Shown: positions 22,891 through 31,258 of the stretch, in pieces
How positions within the stretch are numbered: position 1 is the stretch's first letter
Layout of the letters: every line of letters begins with the position of its first letter
Assembly (NCBI GenBank): GCA_902479065.1
Contig: CABSNM010000014.1
Location: 1-46,043 of the forward strand
Origin: an uncultured Collinsella sp.
GTDB taxonomy: Bacteria > Actinomycetota > Coriobacteriia > Coriobacteriales > Coriobacteriaceae
Direction: 5' to 3'
Length of the DNA: 46,043 nucleotides
Notes under the pieces: generated by a model
Database searches by the model: none
What the model was told of the DNA's origin: nothing
What the model saw: only the letters and a program-made list of their open reading frames with translations
Position numbers and translations under genes: made by a program

Positions 22891-23690
22891 ACGCGTGCGA
22901 TAGCGAGGCCATCAACGGCCGCGGCACCGGCGCGCTTGAGTTCCGCCGAAGCCGCCGCCATCGTCGCACCCGTGGTGATAACGTCGTCGATAAGCAGCAG
23001 GCGCTTGCCTCGCACGTCCTCAACGGTCTCGTACTTACCTCGGGCGCGTTCACGGCGTTCTTCACGACCGAGTTCACGCTGGTCGCCATGGCCGTACTTA
23101 ACGAGGGCGTCGAGCAGCGGAACACCCGACAGCTCGCAAAATGGGCGCGCGATGGCTTCCATATGATCGAAGCCGCGCCGCCGAAACGCCGCCGCCGTCG
23201 CGGGCACAAACACCACGGCATCGGCGCCGGACAACACACCGCCTAAGCGATCGGGCGCCGCGGCCTGGGCATGTAAGGCGGTGTCGTATAGCAGCTCTGC
23301 CAGATACGGCGCCAGGCGTCGCTCGCCCGCGTCTTTGTACGCCTTAATGATCCGCGGCAGCGGATGCGTGTAAACGGCACATGCCAGGCACCGGTCGAGT
23401 GCTTCGGCCATCGCCGAGGACGAGCCCTCGACCGAGCACTCGGTGCACAGCAAGTCTCCAAACGGGGCGCCGCATCGAGTGCAGCTATGCCGCGGGTCGA
23501 TGAGCGCAAGCGCCGCCAAGCAGTCTTGGCAAATAAGCGCACCGGCGCGCTCGCAGCCGGCGCATCGCGTGGGCGACAACGCCTCAAGCGCCTCGTGCGC
23601 CGCCCGCTCGGCAAACGGTAGCAATTCGTCCGCAAACGGTAGGATGCCGGCACCTTGCAGGCATCCCAACACATTCAAATGTCTCTTCAC
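22884..23690 (-). CDS. comF: ComF family phosphoribosyltransferase-like protein
   Basis: The 268-aa protein has N-terminal zinc-binding Cys pairs (TRCAGCERAGALICQDC; CTRCGAPFGDLLCTEC) at about residues 42-85 and a C-terminal type I phosphoribosyltransferase domain with the PRPP loop RLLLIDDVITTGATM near 232. ComF proteins support DNA uptake and recombination during transformation. The start is a GTG at 23690 with no strong ribosome-binding site. The stop overlaps the next gene's start by a few bases. No other competence gene is in view. Confidence 0.9.
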   Translation of the reverse strand: MKRHLNVLGCLQGAGILPFADELLPFAERAAHEALEALSPTRCAGCERAGALICQDCLAALALIDPRHSCTRCGAPFGDLLCTECSVEGSSSAMAEALDRCLACAVYTHPLPRIIKAYKDAGERRLAPYLAELLYDTALHAQAAAPDRLGGVLSGADAVVFVPATAAAFRRRGFDHMEAIARPFCELSGVPLLDALVKYGHGDQRELGREERRERARGKYETVEDVRGKRLLLIDDVITTGATMAAASAELKRAGAAAVDGLAIARVW

Positions 23691-23694
23691 GACA

Positions 23695-23728
23695 CAACCC
23701 TCCCTACGCTCGATCGCAGGGAGGGTTG
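23695..23728. terminator. Hairpin between ricT and comF
   Basis: CAACCCTCCCT pairs with AGGGAGGGTTG (11 bp, 12-nt loop). There is no clear T-run on the minus strand, so it may be only a weak terminator of the ricT transcript. It lies within ~30 bp of the comF start and could also affect comF translation. Confidence 0.6.
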
Positions 23729-23792
23729 TTGATTCAGCGCTATGGTACCCCGACGCGTTTGGGGTCAGGCAGGTTAAATCCGTTTGCGGGCG

Positions 23793-25493
23793 CTATTCGC
23801 CGGTGGGCGGTTGCGGTGCGGACGAGTTTTGGGTCGAGCCCTCGCCACCATCTTGACGCGGCTTGCGGGAACGACGACGGCGACGGCGCTTCTGGCCCTG
23901 GTCGGCCGAACCCTCGCCACCACGATCTTCGCGCAACTCGTGTTCGTCGCGAGCAGCGCCGCGCGCGGCCTTGGCGGCCGCCCCTCCGCCATCTCCGGGG
24001 CGACGGCGCGTGACCTTGACCTCGCCATCCGAGACCTGATCGGCCACGGAGGGCACCGAGGGCTTTTGCTGCGTACCCGAGGAATGGCGACGACGCGGAC
24101 GCGGGGCGCGCTCGTCATCGTTGCGCTGCTTGCCACCCTTGTCGGCAGGCGTATCGGAACCCGAACCACCCTTGGGGGCGGCACCGGCTTCGCGAGCGGC
24201 TGCGGCGCGGAAGGCGTCCTCGCGCTCCTCGCTCGACAGGTGACGGCGGCGACGGCGCGTGGGATTCATGCCACCGCCGCGGTTTTGCTGCTGAGGCTGC
24301 TGGGCCTCGCGCTCGCGGGAGGAATTCTTGCCTGCGGGAGCGGCCTCGCCGGCGTCGCCCGAACCCGAGCGCTTGCGGCGGCGACGTCCACCGGCAGCCT
24401 CCTCAGCCTCGGGTGCCTCGGCCTTGCCGCGACCCTTACCGCGGCCGCGACCCTCGCCCTGGCTCTGACCGGCACGGGTATCGGCGTCCGCATCGCGGCG
24501 ACGGCGCTTGGGCATCGTCGTCCCTGCCAGACGGTCGGCACTCGACAGGCCATCGCCCACGTCGACGCCGTTCTCGCGGTCGAGCTCCATAAGCGCCAGG
24601 CGAATCTCGGGCGACTCGATACGCTCGAGCACATCGCGCGTCACGCAGTCGGGGCGGCAGTTGCAGCCCTGCTCGGCGGCCTTCTTTTTGCAGCCCTCAG
24701 AGCAGGTCATGTCGGCCAGGTTGACCTTAAAGACTTTGCCGTTCTCCAGGCGCAATACCAGCTGCTCACGCGGCGTGTCATATTCCTGGATGCGCGCCTT
24801 GCCAAGCGGCGTATCGATAAGCGTCTTCTTTTTGGGCGCGCGGCTCTTAAAGTCCTTGTACGCCTCGAACTCGTAGCGCAGGCAGCACATCAGGCGGCCG
24901 CAGACGCCGCTAATTTTGGACGAGTTGAGCGGCAGGTCCTGCTCTTTTGCCATGCGGATCGAAACCGGCTCAAACTGTCCGCCAAAGCGCGTGCAGCAGA
25001 GCTCCTGGCCGCACTGGGCATAGCCGCCCACCAGGCGGGTCTCGTCGCGCACGCCGATCTGGCGCATGTCGACGCGAATGTGCAGCGTCGAGGACAGGTC
25101 CTTGACGAGCTGGCGGAAATCGACGCGCTCCTCGGCAGCAAAGTAGAACACAGCCTTCTCGCCGCCAAACAGGTACTCGACGCCGACCGGCTTCATCTCG
25201 AGGTCGAGCTCCTTGACCAGACGGCGGAAGTCGACCATGGCCTCGTCACCCTGGATAGCCAGGTCGTCGGCAAGCTGCAGGTCGATGTCGCTCGCTACGC
25301 GCAACACAGGCTTGAGCGGCTGACCGATCTCGTCTTGCGGCACCTCGAAGGGATCGGCCGTGACCAGGCCGATCTCGGTTCCGCGCTCGGTGGAGCAAAT
25401 GGCATAATCGGCCTCGAGGATATCCAGATCCTGTGGGTCGAACCACAGGTCGCGCGAGGCGTAGGTAAACTTAACGGGTACGACTAACGGCAT
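23793..25493 (-). CDS. ricT: PSP1-domain protein RicT (YaaT) with a long basic disordered tail
   Basis: The first ~320 of 566 residues are the PSP1/RicT domain. Cys161, Cys166-167, Cys198 and Cys203-204 (QCGQELCC, VCGRLMCC) match the cysteines that bind Fe-S clusters in the RicA-RicF-RicT complex, which affects RNase Y-dependent mRNA processing in Bacillus. RicT proteins usually end near 275-300 residues. Here ~240 more residues follow, Arg/Gly/Gln/Ser-rich (e.g. GEGRGRGKGRGK, RRRRRSRKPRQ), suggesting RNA binding. The gene overlaps the holB stop by 10 nt, in the order tmk-holB-ricT. Confidence 0.92.
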   Translation of the reverse strand: MPLVVPVKFTYASRDLWFDPQDLDILEADYAICSTERGTEIGLVTADPFEVPQDEIGQPLKPVLRVASDIDLQLADDLAIQGDEAMVDFRRLVKELDLEMKPVGVEYLFGGEKAVFYFAAEERVDFRQLVKDLSSTLHIRVDMRQIGVRDETRLVGGYAQCGQELCCTRFGGQFEPVSIRMAKEQDLPLNSSKISGVCGRLMCCLRYEFEAYKDFKSRAPKKKTLIDTPLGKARIQEYDTPREQLVLRLENGKVFKVNLADMTCSEGCKKKAAEQGCNCRPDCVTRDVLERIESPEIRLALMELDRENGVDVGDGLSSADRLAGTTMPKRRRRDADADTRAGQSQGEGRGRGKGRGKAEAPEAEEAAGGRRRRKRSGSGDAGEAAPAGKNSSREREAQQPQQQNRGGGMNPTRRRRRHLSSEEREDAFRAAAAREAGAAPKGGSGSDTPADKGGKQRNDDERAPRPRRRHSSGTQQKPSVPSVADQVSDGEVKVTRRRPGDGGGAAAKAARGAARDEHELREDRGGEGSADQGQKRRRRRRSRKPRQDGGEGSTQNSSAPQPPTGE

Positions 25494-26611
25494 TTCAGTG
25501 CCTTCCTGATATCGAACAGCATGACCTCGATGGCCAGCTGGGGAGTAACGTTTCTGGCGATGTTGCGCTCGGCGGTGACAATTGCCTCGAGCGCCTGGGT
25601 GGCACCCGCAACATTCGTCGCCGCGGCAAGCCGCCCGATCGTGTCGCGCACGTCCTCGTTCACAACGTCTGTCGCCTCATCTTGAAGCGTCAGCAGCACG
25701 TCGTGCATGAGCGTCCGCGCGCTCGCCAGCGCTTCCATGATACCCGAACGCTCGCGCGCGTTGAGTTCGCGCTTGTTGCGGTCCTCAAGCTGCTTCAATG
25801 CTCCACGCGACAGGTAGTCGGCATTTTGCTCGAGCACCTTTTCCTGCGTGGACTTGACCTCGGCGAGCGGCGCCTTGACGGCGACAATGAGCGACTTGGC
25901 GCGACTGAGCACATCGGCCTCGTCGGCGGCAATGAGCGAGTCGATGGCACGGACCATCTGGCGACGGGCGTCCTGGCGCTCGGCGCTCTTGAGGAACTCG
26001 ATACCACGCGTAGGGCTTCCCGCCACAGCGACGGCCATACGGCAGCGCGCGGGATCCTGGCCGGTGGCGCGGCTCACAGCCTGCGCGGCCACAGTGGGCG
26101 ACACCAGCCGAAACGGTACGCACTGGCAGCGGCTCACGATGGTGGGCAGCATCACGTCGGCCGAGGTGCCCAACAGGATGAACATGACGCCCTCGGGCGG
26201 TTCCTCGAGCGTTTTGAGCAGCGCGTTGGCGGTGTTGGCGCGCAGCTGCTCGGCACGGTCGATGATGTAGACCTTTGCCTTGGCGCGGATGGGCGCCAAG
26301 GGCACGTCGTCGAGCAGCTCACGGGTCTGCGCGATGAGGTAGCCCGTAGCGCTTTCGGGGGTGTAATAGTGCACGTCGGGGTGCGTATGGCGCGCGACGC
26401 GCACGCAGCTGTCACACGAACCACAGCCGTCCTGCTCGCACAGGAATGCCTGGGCAAGCGCCCATGCGGCGTCAAGCTTACCGGCGCCGGGCGCGCCCAA
26501 GAACAGGTAAGCGTGCGATGCGCGGCCGCTTGCGATGGCGTTGGTCAAAAAGTCGCGCACGCGCTGTTGGGTGTCGAGCTTGGCCAGCAGGCTTGTCTGC
26601 GCGGGGGCCAT
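25484..26611 (-). CDS. holB: DNA polymerase III delta' subunit
   Basis: The 375-aa AAA+ clamp-loader subunit has the N-terminal HAYLFLGAPGAGK P-loop (residues 33-45) and zinc-module cysteines 58, 63, 66 and 69 (CEQDGCGSCDSC). The segment KVYIIDRAEQLRANTANALL is the Walker B-like region, followed by TLEEPPEGVMFILL and the arginine-finger region TIVSRCQCVPFR. It loads the sliding clamp during replication. The ATG at 26611 is one nucleotide after the tmk stop and AGGAGG lies in the tmk end, so the genes are translationally coupled. Confidence 0.93.
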   Translation of the reverse strand: MAPAQTSLLAKLDTQQRVRDFLTNAIASGRASHAYLFLGAPGAGKLDAAWALAQAFLCEQDGCGSCDSCVRVARHTHPDVHYYTPESATGYLIAQTRELLDDVPLAPIRAKAKVYIIDRAEQLRANTANALLKTLEEPPEGVMFILLGTSADVMLPTIVSRCQCVPFRLVSPTVAAQAVSRATGQDPARCRMAVAVAGSPTRGIEFLKSAERQDARRQMVRAIDSLIAADEADVLSRAKSLIVAVKAPLAEVKSTQEKVLEQNADYLSRGALKQLEDRNKRELNARERSGIMEALASARTLMHDVLLTLQDEATDVVNEDVRDTIGRLAAATNVAGATQALEAIVTAERNIARNVTPQLAIEVMLFDIRKALKCR

Positions 26612-26612
26612 G

Positions 26613-27296
26613 TTACTCGGCCTCCTGGGCAAGCGCGGCGGCGACGGCATCTTGGGGGACATCGAGGCCATACGCGCGAGCCTGCTCGACCGTCTGCGCG
26701 AAGACGTCTGCGATCGACGCGGTGGCGTCGATAAGCTTTACGCGGTCTGGCTCCTCGGCAGCAATAGCACAAAATCCCTGATAGACGCGCTCCTGGAACG
26801 CCATGCCCTTTGCCTCCATGCGATCGGCCGCACCGCGGGCCGCCATGCGCAGCGCCGCCTGCTCGGGCGTGATGTGATAGACGAGTGTGAGCGCCGGATG
26901 CGTACCGGCGACAGCCAGGTTGTTGGCATCGCGCACCATCTGACGGTCGAGGCCATCGGCAAACGCCTGATAGCAGGTCGTGGAATCGTAGAAACGGTCG
27001 CACAGGACTACCTTGCCGGCAGCGAGGGCAGGCGCGATGACTTCGTGCACCAGCTGGGCACGCGCGGCCTCGTAGAGCAGCAGCTCGCAGGTGTCGCCCA
27101 TCGCCGTATTGGCGGGGTCGAGCAGCAGGGCGCGAATCTTTTCGCTGATGGCGGTGCCGCCCGGCTCGCGCAGGCTCACAACCTGGTAGCAAGCGAGTTC
27201 GAGCGCGCGGGCAAGCAGGCGCGCCTGCGTGGACTTGCCGGCGCCATCGACGCCCTCGAGCGTGATAAAGCTATGTTGAGCGGGCTCAAAAGCCAT
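26613..27296 (-). CDS. tmk: Thymidylate kinase
   Basis: The 227-aa kinase converts dTMP to dTDP. It carries the P-loop FITLEGVDGAGKSTQARLLA (residues 10-29), a DRFYDSTTCYQ motif near 94 (the DR(Y/H) signature), and RMAARGAADRMEAKG in the lid region. It is the first gene of tmk-holB-ricT. The C-terminus (AAALAQEAE) overlaps the holB ribosome-binding site. The promoter lies in 27297-27400, where no clear boxes were seen. Confidence 0.95.
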   Translation of the reverse strand: MAFEPAQHSFITLEGVDGAGKSTQARLLARALELACYQVVSLREPGGTAISEKIRALLLDPANTAMGDTCELLLYEAARAQLVHEVIAPALAAGKVVLCDRFYDSTTCYQAFADGLDRQMVRDANNLAVAGTHPALTLVYHITPEQAALRMAARGAADRMEAKGMAFQERVYQGFCAIAAEEPDRVKLIDATASIADVFAQTVEQARAYGLDVPQDAVAAALAQEAE

Positions 27297-27404
27297 GGGC
27301 GCAGTCCCTTCCTACAAGGCGCGTAAATGCAGATATATCAACCAAGCCATGATACCCCAGTGCTCGGCGCGTCCCAAATCCCACCTAGCCAATGGCTACT
27401 CAGG

Positions 27405-27460
27405 CGGCAGTTAGGGACGTTTCTAAACTGCCGGCCGAAAAGGAACGTCCCCAACTGCCG
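27405..27460. repeat. GGGAC-type palindromic repeat (20-bp arms)
   Basis: CGGCAGTTAGGGACGTTTCT (27405-27424) and the reverse complement of 27441-27460, CGGCAGTTGGGGACGTTCCT, differ at two positions, with a 16-nt loop. The right arm recurs almost exactly at 53-70. The repeat abuts the candidate promoter of the zinc-ribbon gene. Confidence 0.7.
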
Positions 27461-27478
27461 GCTTTTTGGGGTGCTGGG

Positions 27479-27484
27479 TATAAT
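27479..27484 (+). promoter_or_regulatory. Candidate -10 box of the zinc-ribbon gene
   Basis: TATAAT lies 37 bp before the ATG. The region 17 bp upstream falls inside the palindromic repeat and has no good -35 box. Confidence 0.35.
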
Positions 27485-27521
27485 CGTCGTATTGCATTGA
27501 AATGTGGCGAAAGGAGTGGCA

Positions 27522-28505
27522 ATGTCTCGGTATTGCGCCTCGTGCGGCAAGCTTCTTGCAGATAATGCCAAGTTCTGCACCTCGTGCGGTGCACCCGTTG
27601 AGCAAACAACTGCGAGCGATAGCCAGCCCGCTTTTGAGCAGACCGGTTCCCTCGATACGCCGCAAGCCAAGGCGGACGACCCCCTCGCCTATCGCCCCGA
27701 CCCCGCCGCAGGCCCCGCGGCCGTCGAGACCACGCAGCGCATACCCGTCGCGAGCGGCTCGCCCCAACAGCAGCCGGCTCCCGCATACGCGCCCGCTTCG
27801 CCACAGACCCCCGCTCCCAAAAAGAGCGGCACCGGGCCGCTTATCGCCGTTATCGTTGTGCTGGTGGCGATCATCATCGCCCTGGTCGTTTTCTTTGTGA
27901 TCAAGCCTTTCGACAACGCCGCCACGCAGACGACTGCCGAGGTAGCTAAGCTGCACCATGACGTCGACGACGATGACCTAAAGCCTCTCGGCGATCCCAA
28001 CAGCCTGTACGACGATGATGACGATGACGACGAGGATGGCGGCGAAGCAACGCTCTCCGAGCAGAATCTCTACCGCCGACTGAGCGAATACCACGACTTG
28101 CTCGAAGACCTCGACAACTACGTCCGTGGCTGCGCGCAGAACTTCAACGACAGCTATCTGGAAGAGGATCGAACCACCCGTCAAAATCTCGCCGACGTCG
28201 CCGAGCGCACGGAGGACACCATCGAGCAGTATTACGACATCGTCGAGGACCTAGACGTCCCGACGAGCTCCAAGAACTACAGCTCCTGGAAGGACATCAT
28301 CGCCCTGTACGACGACCTGGACCACCGCATTGACGCAATCTGTGACGCCTGGGAAATCAGCCTGAAATACGCCAAGCCTGCGGACCACAAGAATGAGATC
28401 GTGGCGCCGCTGTCACGCGACAACGTGGCGGGCACCAATGACAATAAGTACCGCCTAGACTTTGAGGAGCGCTATCCCGGCGCCAAACCCGTCGAAGTGA
28501 ACTAG
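27522..28505 (+). CDS. Zinc-ribbon, single-pass membrane protein with acidic extracytoplasmic part
   Basis: The 327-aa protein begins with a zinc ribbon (YCASCGKLLADNAKFCTSCG, residues ~4-23). A Pro/Ala/Gln-rich linker follows, then one transmembrane helix at about 107-128 (LIAVIVVLVAIIIALVVFFV). The outside part has a run of Asp (DDDDDDDEDGG) and a helical, possibly coiled-coil region. Function is unknown; similar architectures are common in Coriobacteriia. The ATG at 27522 is chosen for AAGGAG 6 nt upstream, although GTG codons at 27504 and 27516 are in frame. Its stop codon lies inside a palindromic repeat. Confidence 0.82.
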   Translation: MSRYCASCGKLLADNAKFCTSCGAPVEQTTASDSQPAFEQTGSLDTPQAKADDPLAYRPDPAAGPAAVETTQRIPVASGSPQQQPAPAYAPASPQTPAPKKSGTGPLIAVIVVLVAIIIALVVFFVIKPFDNAATQTTAEVAKLHHDVDDDDLKPLGDPNSLYDDDDDDDEDGGEATLSEQNLYRRLSEYHDLLEDLDNYVRGCAQNFNDSYLEEDRTTRQNLADVAERTEDTIEQYYDIVEDLDVPTSSKNYSSWKDIIALYDDLDHRIDAICDAWEISLKYAKPADHKNEIVAPLSRDNVAGTNDNKYRLDFEERYPGAKPVEVN

Positions 28506-28555
28506 TCGCATGCGACGTTCTTAAACGACTAGTAATTAAAGACCATCCCCAATGA
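28501..28555. repeat. Palindromic repeat overlapping a stop codon
   Basis: ACTAGTCG (28501-28508) pairs with CGACTAGT (28526-28533), enclosing TCGCATGCGA and GACGTTC. ATCCCCAA follows. The ACGACTAGT and CCCCAA elements are shared with 50-95. The TAG of the zinc-ribbon gene is part of the left arm. Confidence 0.5.
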
Positions 28556-28561
28556 CTACGC

Positions 28562-28602
28562 AAAAAACGAGCGAGGATCCTGAGATCCTCGCTCGTTTTT
28601 GT
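28562..28602. terminator. Bidirectional terminator between the zinc-ribbon gene and topA
   Basis: AACGAGCGAGGATC-CTGA-GATCCTCGCTCGTT has a perfect 14-bp stem, with an A-run before and a T-run after it. Confidence 0.9.
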
Positions 28603-28627
28603 TTTAGTCAATGTTCCGACTGCGCCG

Positions 28628-31204
28628 TTACTTGTCGGCGGCTGCTTTCTTGGCAGTCGACTTCTTCGCGGTCGTCTTCTTGGCGGCAGTCTTCTTTGTC
28701 GCCGTCGTCTTCTTGGCCGTGCTCGCCTTGGTCGTAGTCTTGCGGCCGCGGGCCGGCTTCTTCTCCTTGGTCGGACAGTCCATGTTGACGCAGATACGCC
28801 ACGGGCCGCGCGCCGTGTTGACCACCACGATGGGGGCGCCGCACTCGGGGCAGGTCTCACCCGTCGCCTCGAGCTTACCGCGCGCCGGTAGAGGATAGCT
28901 CACGCCGCAATCGTCATAGTTGGTGCAGCGGATAAAACGCTTGCCGCTCTTCTCGCTCTTGTGCGCGATCAGGTCGCCATGGCGTCCGGCCTCGGCACAC
29001 ACCTTGCACTCGCCCACCTTAAGGTCGGGCTCGTAGTTGGTGGGGCATGTGGGGTTCACGCAAATCTCGAAGGCCTTCTGGCGGAACGGCTGACACTTAA
29101 TGCGCGGCGCACCGCACTCGGGACACACGGCGGCCTCGCCCTCGAGCGGGCTCACCTTGACGCCACTCGGCACCGGATAGGTCACGTCGCAGTCGGGCCA
29201 TCCCATGCAGCCGATAAAGCTGCCGCGGGTCTTGGCGCTCGTCTTCATAACCAGGTCCTTGCCGCACTTGGGACAGGCGCCCACGCGTGCATCGGCCGTG
29301 ACGGCGTCGCTGATAGCGTCGCCCAGCTCCTGCGTATGCTTGAGCAGCTCGTCGAGCACGCCGGCCAGCAGCGCGCGCGAGTGCGTCACGACATGCTCTT
29401 CGGTGTCCTCGCCGCGCTCCACGCGGGTCATGTCGCCATCGAGCTCGCTGGTCATATCGGGGCTCGTGATGCGCGGGGCAAACTGCGTCAGTGCGTCGAT
29501 GATGGCGATGCCCAGCTGGCTCGGCTCAACGGGATCATTTTTGAGATAACGCACGGCATACAGACGCTCGATGATGCTCGCGCGCGTGGACTTGGTGCCC
29601 AGGCCGCGCTTTTCCATCTCCTGCACGAGCTTGCCCTGGCTGTAGCGCGCGGGCGGCTCGGTCTGCTTGGCCTCGAGCTTAATGTCGAACACGTCGACCG
29701 TATCGCCCTGCTCCAGCGGCGGCATCTGCTCGTCGCGCTTGAGTCCGTACGGGTACGCCTCGCGGAAACCCGGGGTCACGAGCACATCGCCCGAAGCCAC
29801 GAACGGCTCACCGTTCACGTCGAGCTCGAGCTTAGTGTTTTCGATGGTCGCGGGACCCATAAGCGTCGCTAGGAAGCGGCGGGCGATGAGGTCGTAGAGC
29901 TTGCGCTGGCCGCCGTCGAGCGTGGACGGATCGCCCTCGCCCGTGGGATAGATAGGCGGGTGGTCGGTGGTCTCGACCTTGCCGCGCGTGGGCTTCATGG
30001 GGCCGGCGAGGACCTTTTTGCACACGGGCGCCAGCGCCGGGTTGATCTTTGCAAGGTCGCTCACCACGGCGCCCAGATCGAGCGTCGCGGGGTACACGGT
30101 GTTGTCGACACGCGGGTAGCTGATGAGGCCCGCCATGTAGAGGGACTCGGCGATGCGCATGGTACGCGCAGGCGAGATACCCTCGGCTGCGGCGGCAGCC
30201 TGCAGCGAGGTGGTCGCAAACGGCGTGGGCGGCTGCTGCTTGCGCGAGCGCTTGGTCACCGCGGCGACGGTTGCCGTCTTGGCACCGTCAACGTGACCGT
30301 ACGCCGTCTCAGCAGCATCCTTGTCGGTAAAGCGCGCCGTCTTGTGCGCGATCTTAAAGCGATCGTCCTCGGCAGCGCCTTGCGCGGCGCCCATGCCGCG
30401 AATCTGCCAATAGTCCTCGGGCACAAACGCCATGCGCTCGCGTTCGCGCTCGACCACCAGGGCAAGCGTCGGGGTCTGCACGCGGCCGGCGGAACGCACG
30501 TTGCCAAAGCCGCCAAACTTGGCGAGCGTCAGGTAGCGCGTGAGCACCGCACCCCAAATGAGGTCGATGTGCTGACGGCTCTCGCCGGCGTCGGCCAGGT
30601 TCTGGTCGAGCGAGACAAGGTTATCGAAGGCCTGCGTGATCTCGGCCTTGGTAAACGAAGAATACTGGGCGCGGGCGACCGGCAAGTCGGGCGCCACCTC
30701 GCGCACCTTGTTGAGGGCGTCCGAACCGATCAGCTCGCCCTCGCGATCGAAGTCCGTGGCAATGATGACGCTGTCGGACTTTTTGGCGAGGTTCTTAAGC
30801 GAGCGAATGAGCTCTTTCTCAGCCGGCAACTTAATGACGGGCGCCCAGGTGAGGTAAGGCAGACTCTCGAGCTTCCAGCCCTTAATGGAGATGCCATCGG
30901 CAAGGAACGGCTTACGCTTGGTGTCGTAAGGCGGACGCGCCAGGCCATCGGGCATGTCGGCCGGCAGTATCTCGCCGTCCTCGGTGACCGAATACCAGCC
31001 CAGCTTTTTATCGAACAGCACGCTGTCGCAAAAATCAGGCGCAAGGATGTGACCGGCAAGGCCGATCGTCACGCACTCCTCGCCCTTCCACTCAAAGCGG
31101 TAGATGGCGGTGTTGTACACCTTGTCCTTTTTGGGCTTACCCGTGGACAGACGCTCGGCGATCTGCCGCGCGGCGTCGTTTTTCTCGGCGATGATGAGCT
31201 TCAA
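28628..31204 (-). CDS. topA: DNA topoisomerase I (type IA)
   Basis: The 858-aa enzyme relaxes negative supercoils. It has the TOPRIM domain at the N-terminus (MKLIIAEKNDAARQIAERLS) with Asp151/Asp153/Glu155 in TDFDREGEL, and the catalytic Tyr363 in LISYPRVDNTVYP. After the core come four Cys4-type zinc modules (e.g. CPKCGKDLV...CMGWPDC) and a Lys/Ala/Thr-rich tail (residues ~820-858) like those of actinobacterial topoisomerases. The LIIAEKxxAA and SYPRVDNT wording resembles the archaeal-type branch rather than E. coli TopA. The start is TTG with TAGGAG upstream. It is convergent with the zinc-ribbon gene. Confidence 0.92.
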   Translation of the reverse strand: MKLIIAEKNDAARQIAERLSTGKPKKDKVYNTAIYRFEWKGEECVTIGLAGHILAPDFCDSVLFDKKLGWYSVTEDGEILPADMPDGLARPPYDTKRKPFLADGISIKGWKLESLPYLTWAPVIKLPAEKELIRSLKNLAKKSDSVIIATDFDREGELIGSDALNKVREVAPDLPVARAQYSSFTKAEITQAFDNLVSLDQNLADAGESRQHIDLIWGAVLTRYLTLAKFGGFGNVRSAGRVQTPTLALVVERERERMAFVPEDYWQIRGMGAAQGAAEDDRFKIAHKTARFTDKDAAETAYGHVDGAKTATVAAVTKRSRKQQPPTPFATTSLQAAAAAEGISPARTMRIAESLYMAGLISYPRVDNTVYPATLDLGAVVSDLAKINPALAPVCKKVLAGPMKPTRGKVETTDHPPIYPTGEGDPSTLDGGQRKLYDLIARRFLATLMGPATIENTKLELDVNGEPFVASGDVLVTPGFREAYPYGLKRDEQMPPLEQGDTVDVFDIKLEAKQTEPPARYSQGKLVQEMEKRGLGTKSTRASIIERLYAVRYLKNDPVEPSQLGIAIIDALTQFAPRITSPDMTSELDGDMTRVERGEDTEEHVVTHSRALLAGVLDELLKHTQELGDAISDAVTADARVGACPKCGKDLVMKTSAKTRGSFIGCMGWPDCDVTYPVPSGVKVSPLEGEAAVCPECGAPRIKCQPFRQKAFEICVNPTCPTNYEPDLKVGECKVCAEAGRHGDLIAHKSEKSGKRFIRCTNYDDCGVSYPLPARGKLEATGETCPECGAPIVVVNTARGPWRICVNMDCPTKEKKPARGRKTTTKASTAKKTTATKKTAAKKTTAKKSTAKKAAADK

Positions 31205-31258
31205 AAGAGGCTCCTATCTCGTATCTCTGCGGCTACGCCCGCCCGTATGGCGGCCGAC

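Noticed and set aside
23784..25487. 567-codon open frame on the plus strand
   Set aside because: It is an exact antisense shadow of ricT; its apparent hydrophobic runs come from the Arg/Gly codons of the tail.
28628..28760. Apparent tandem repeat in the topA 3' end
   Set aside because: It is the codon repetition of the Lys/Ala/Thr-rich tail common in actinobacterial topoisomerases, not a DNA repeat element.
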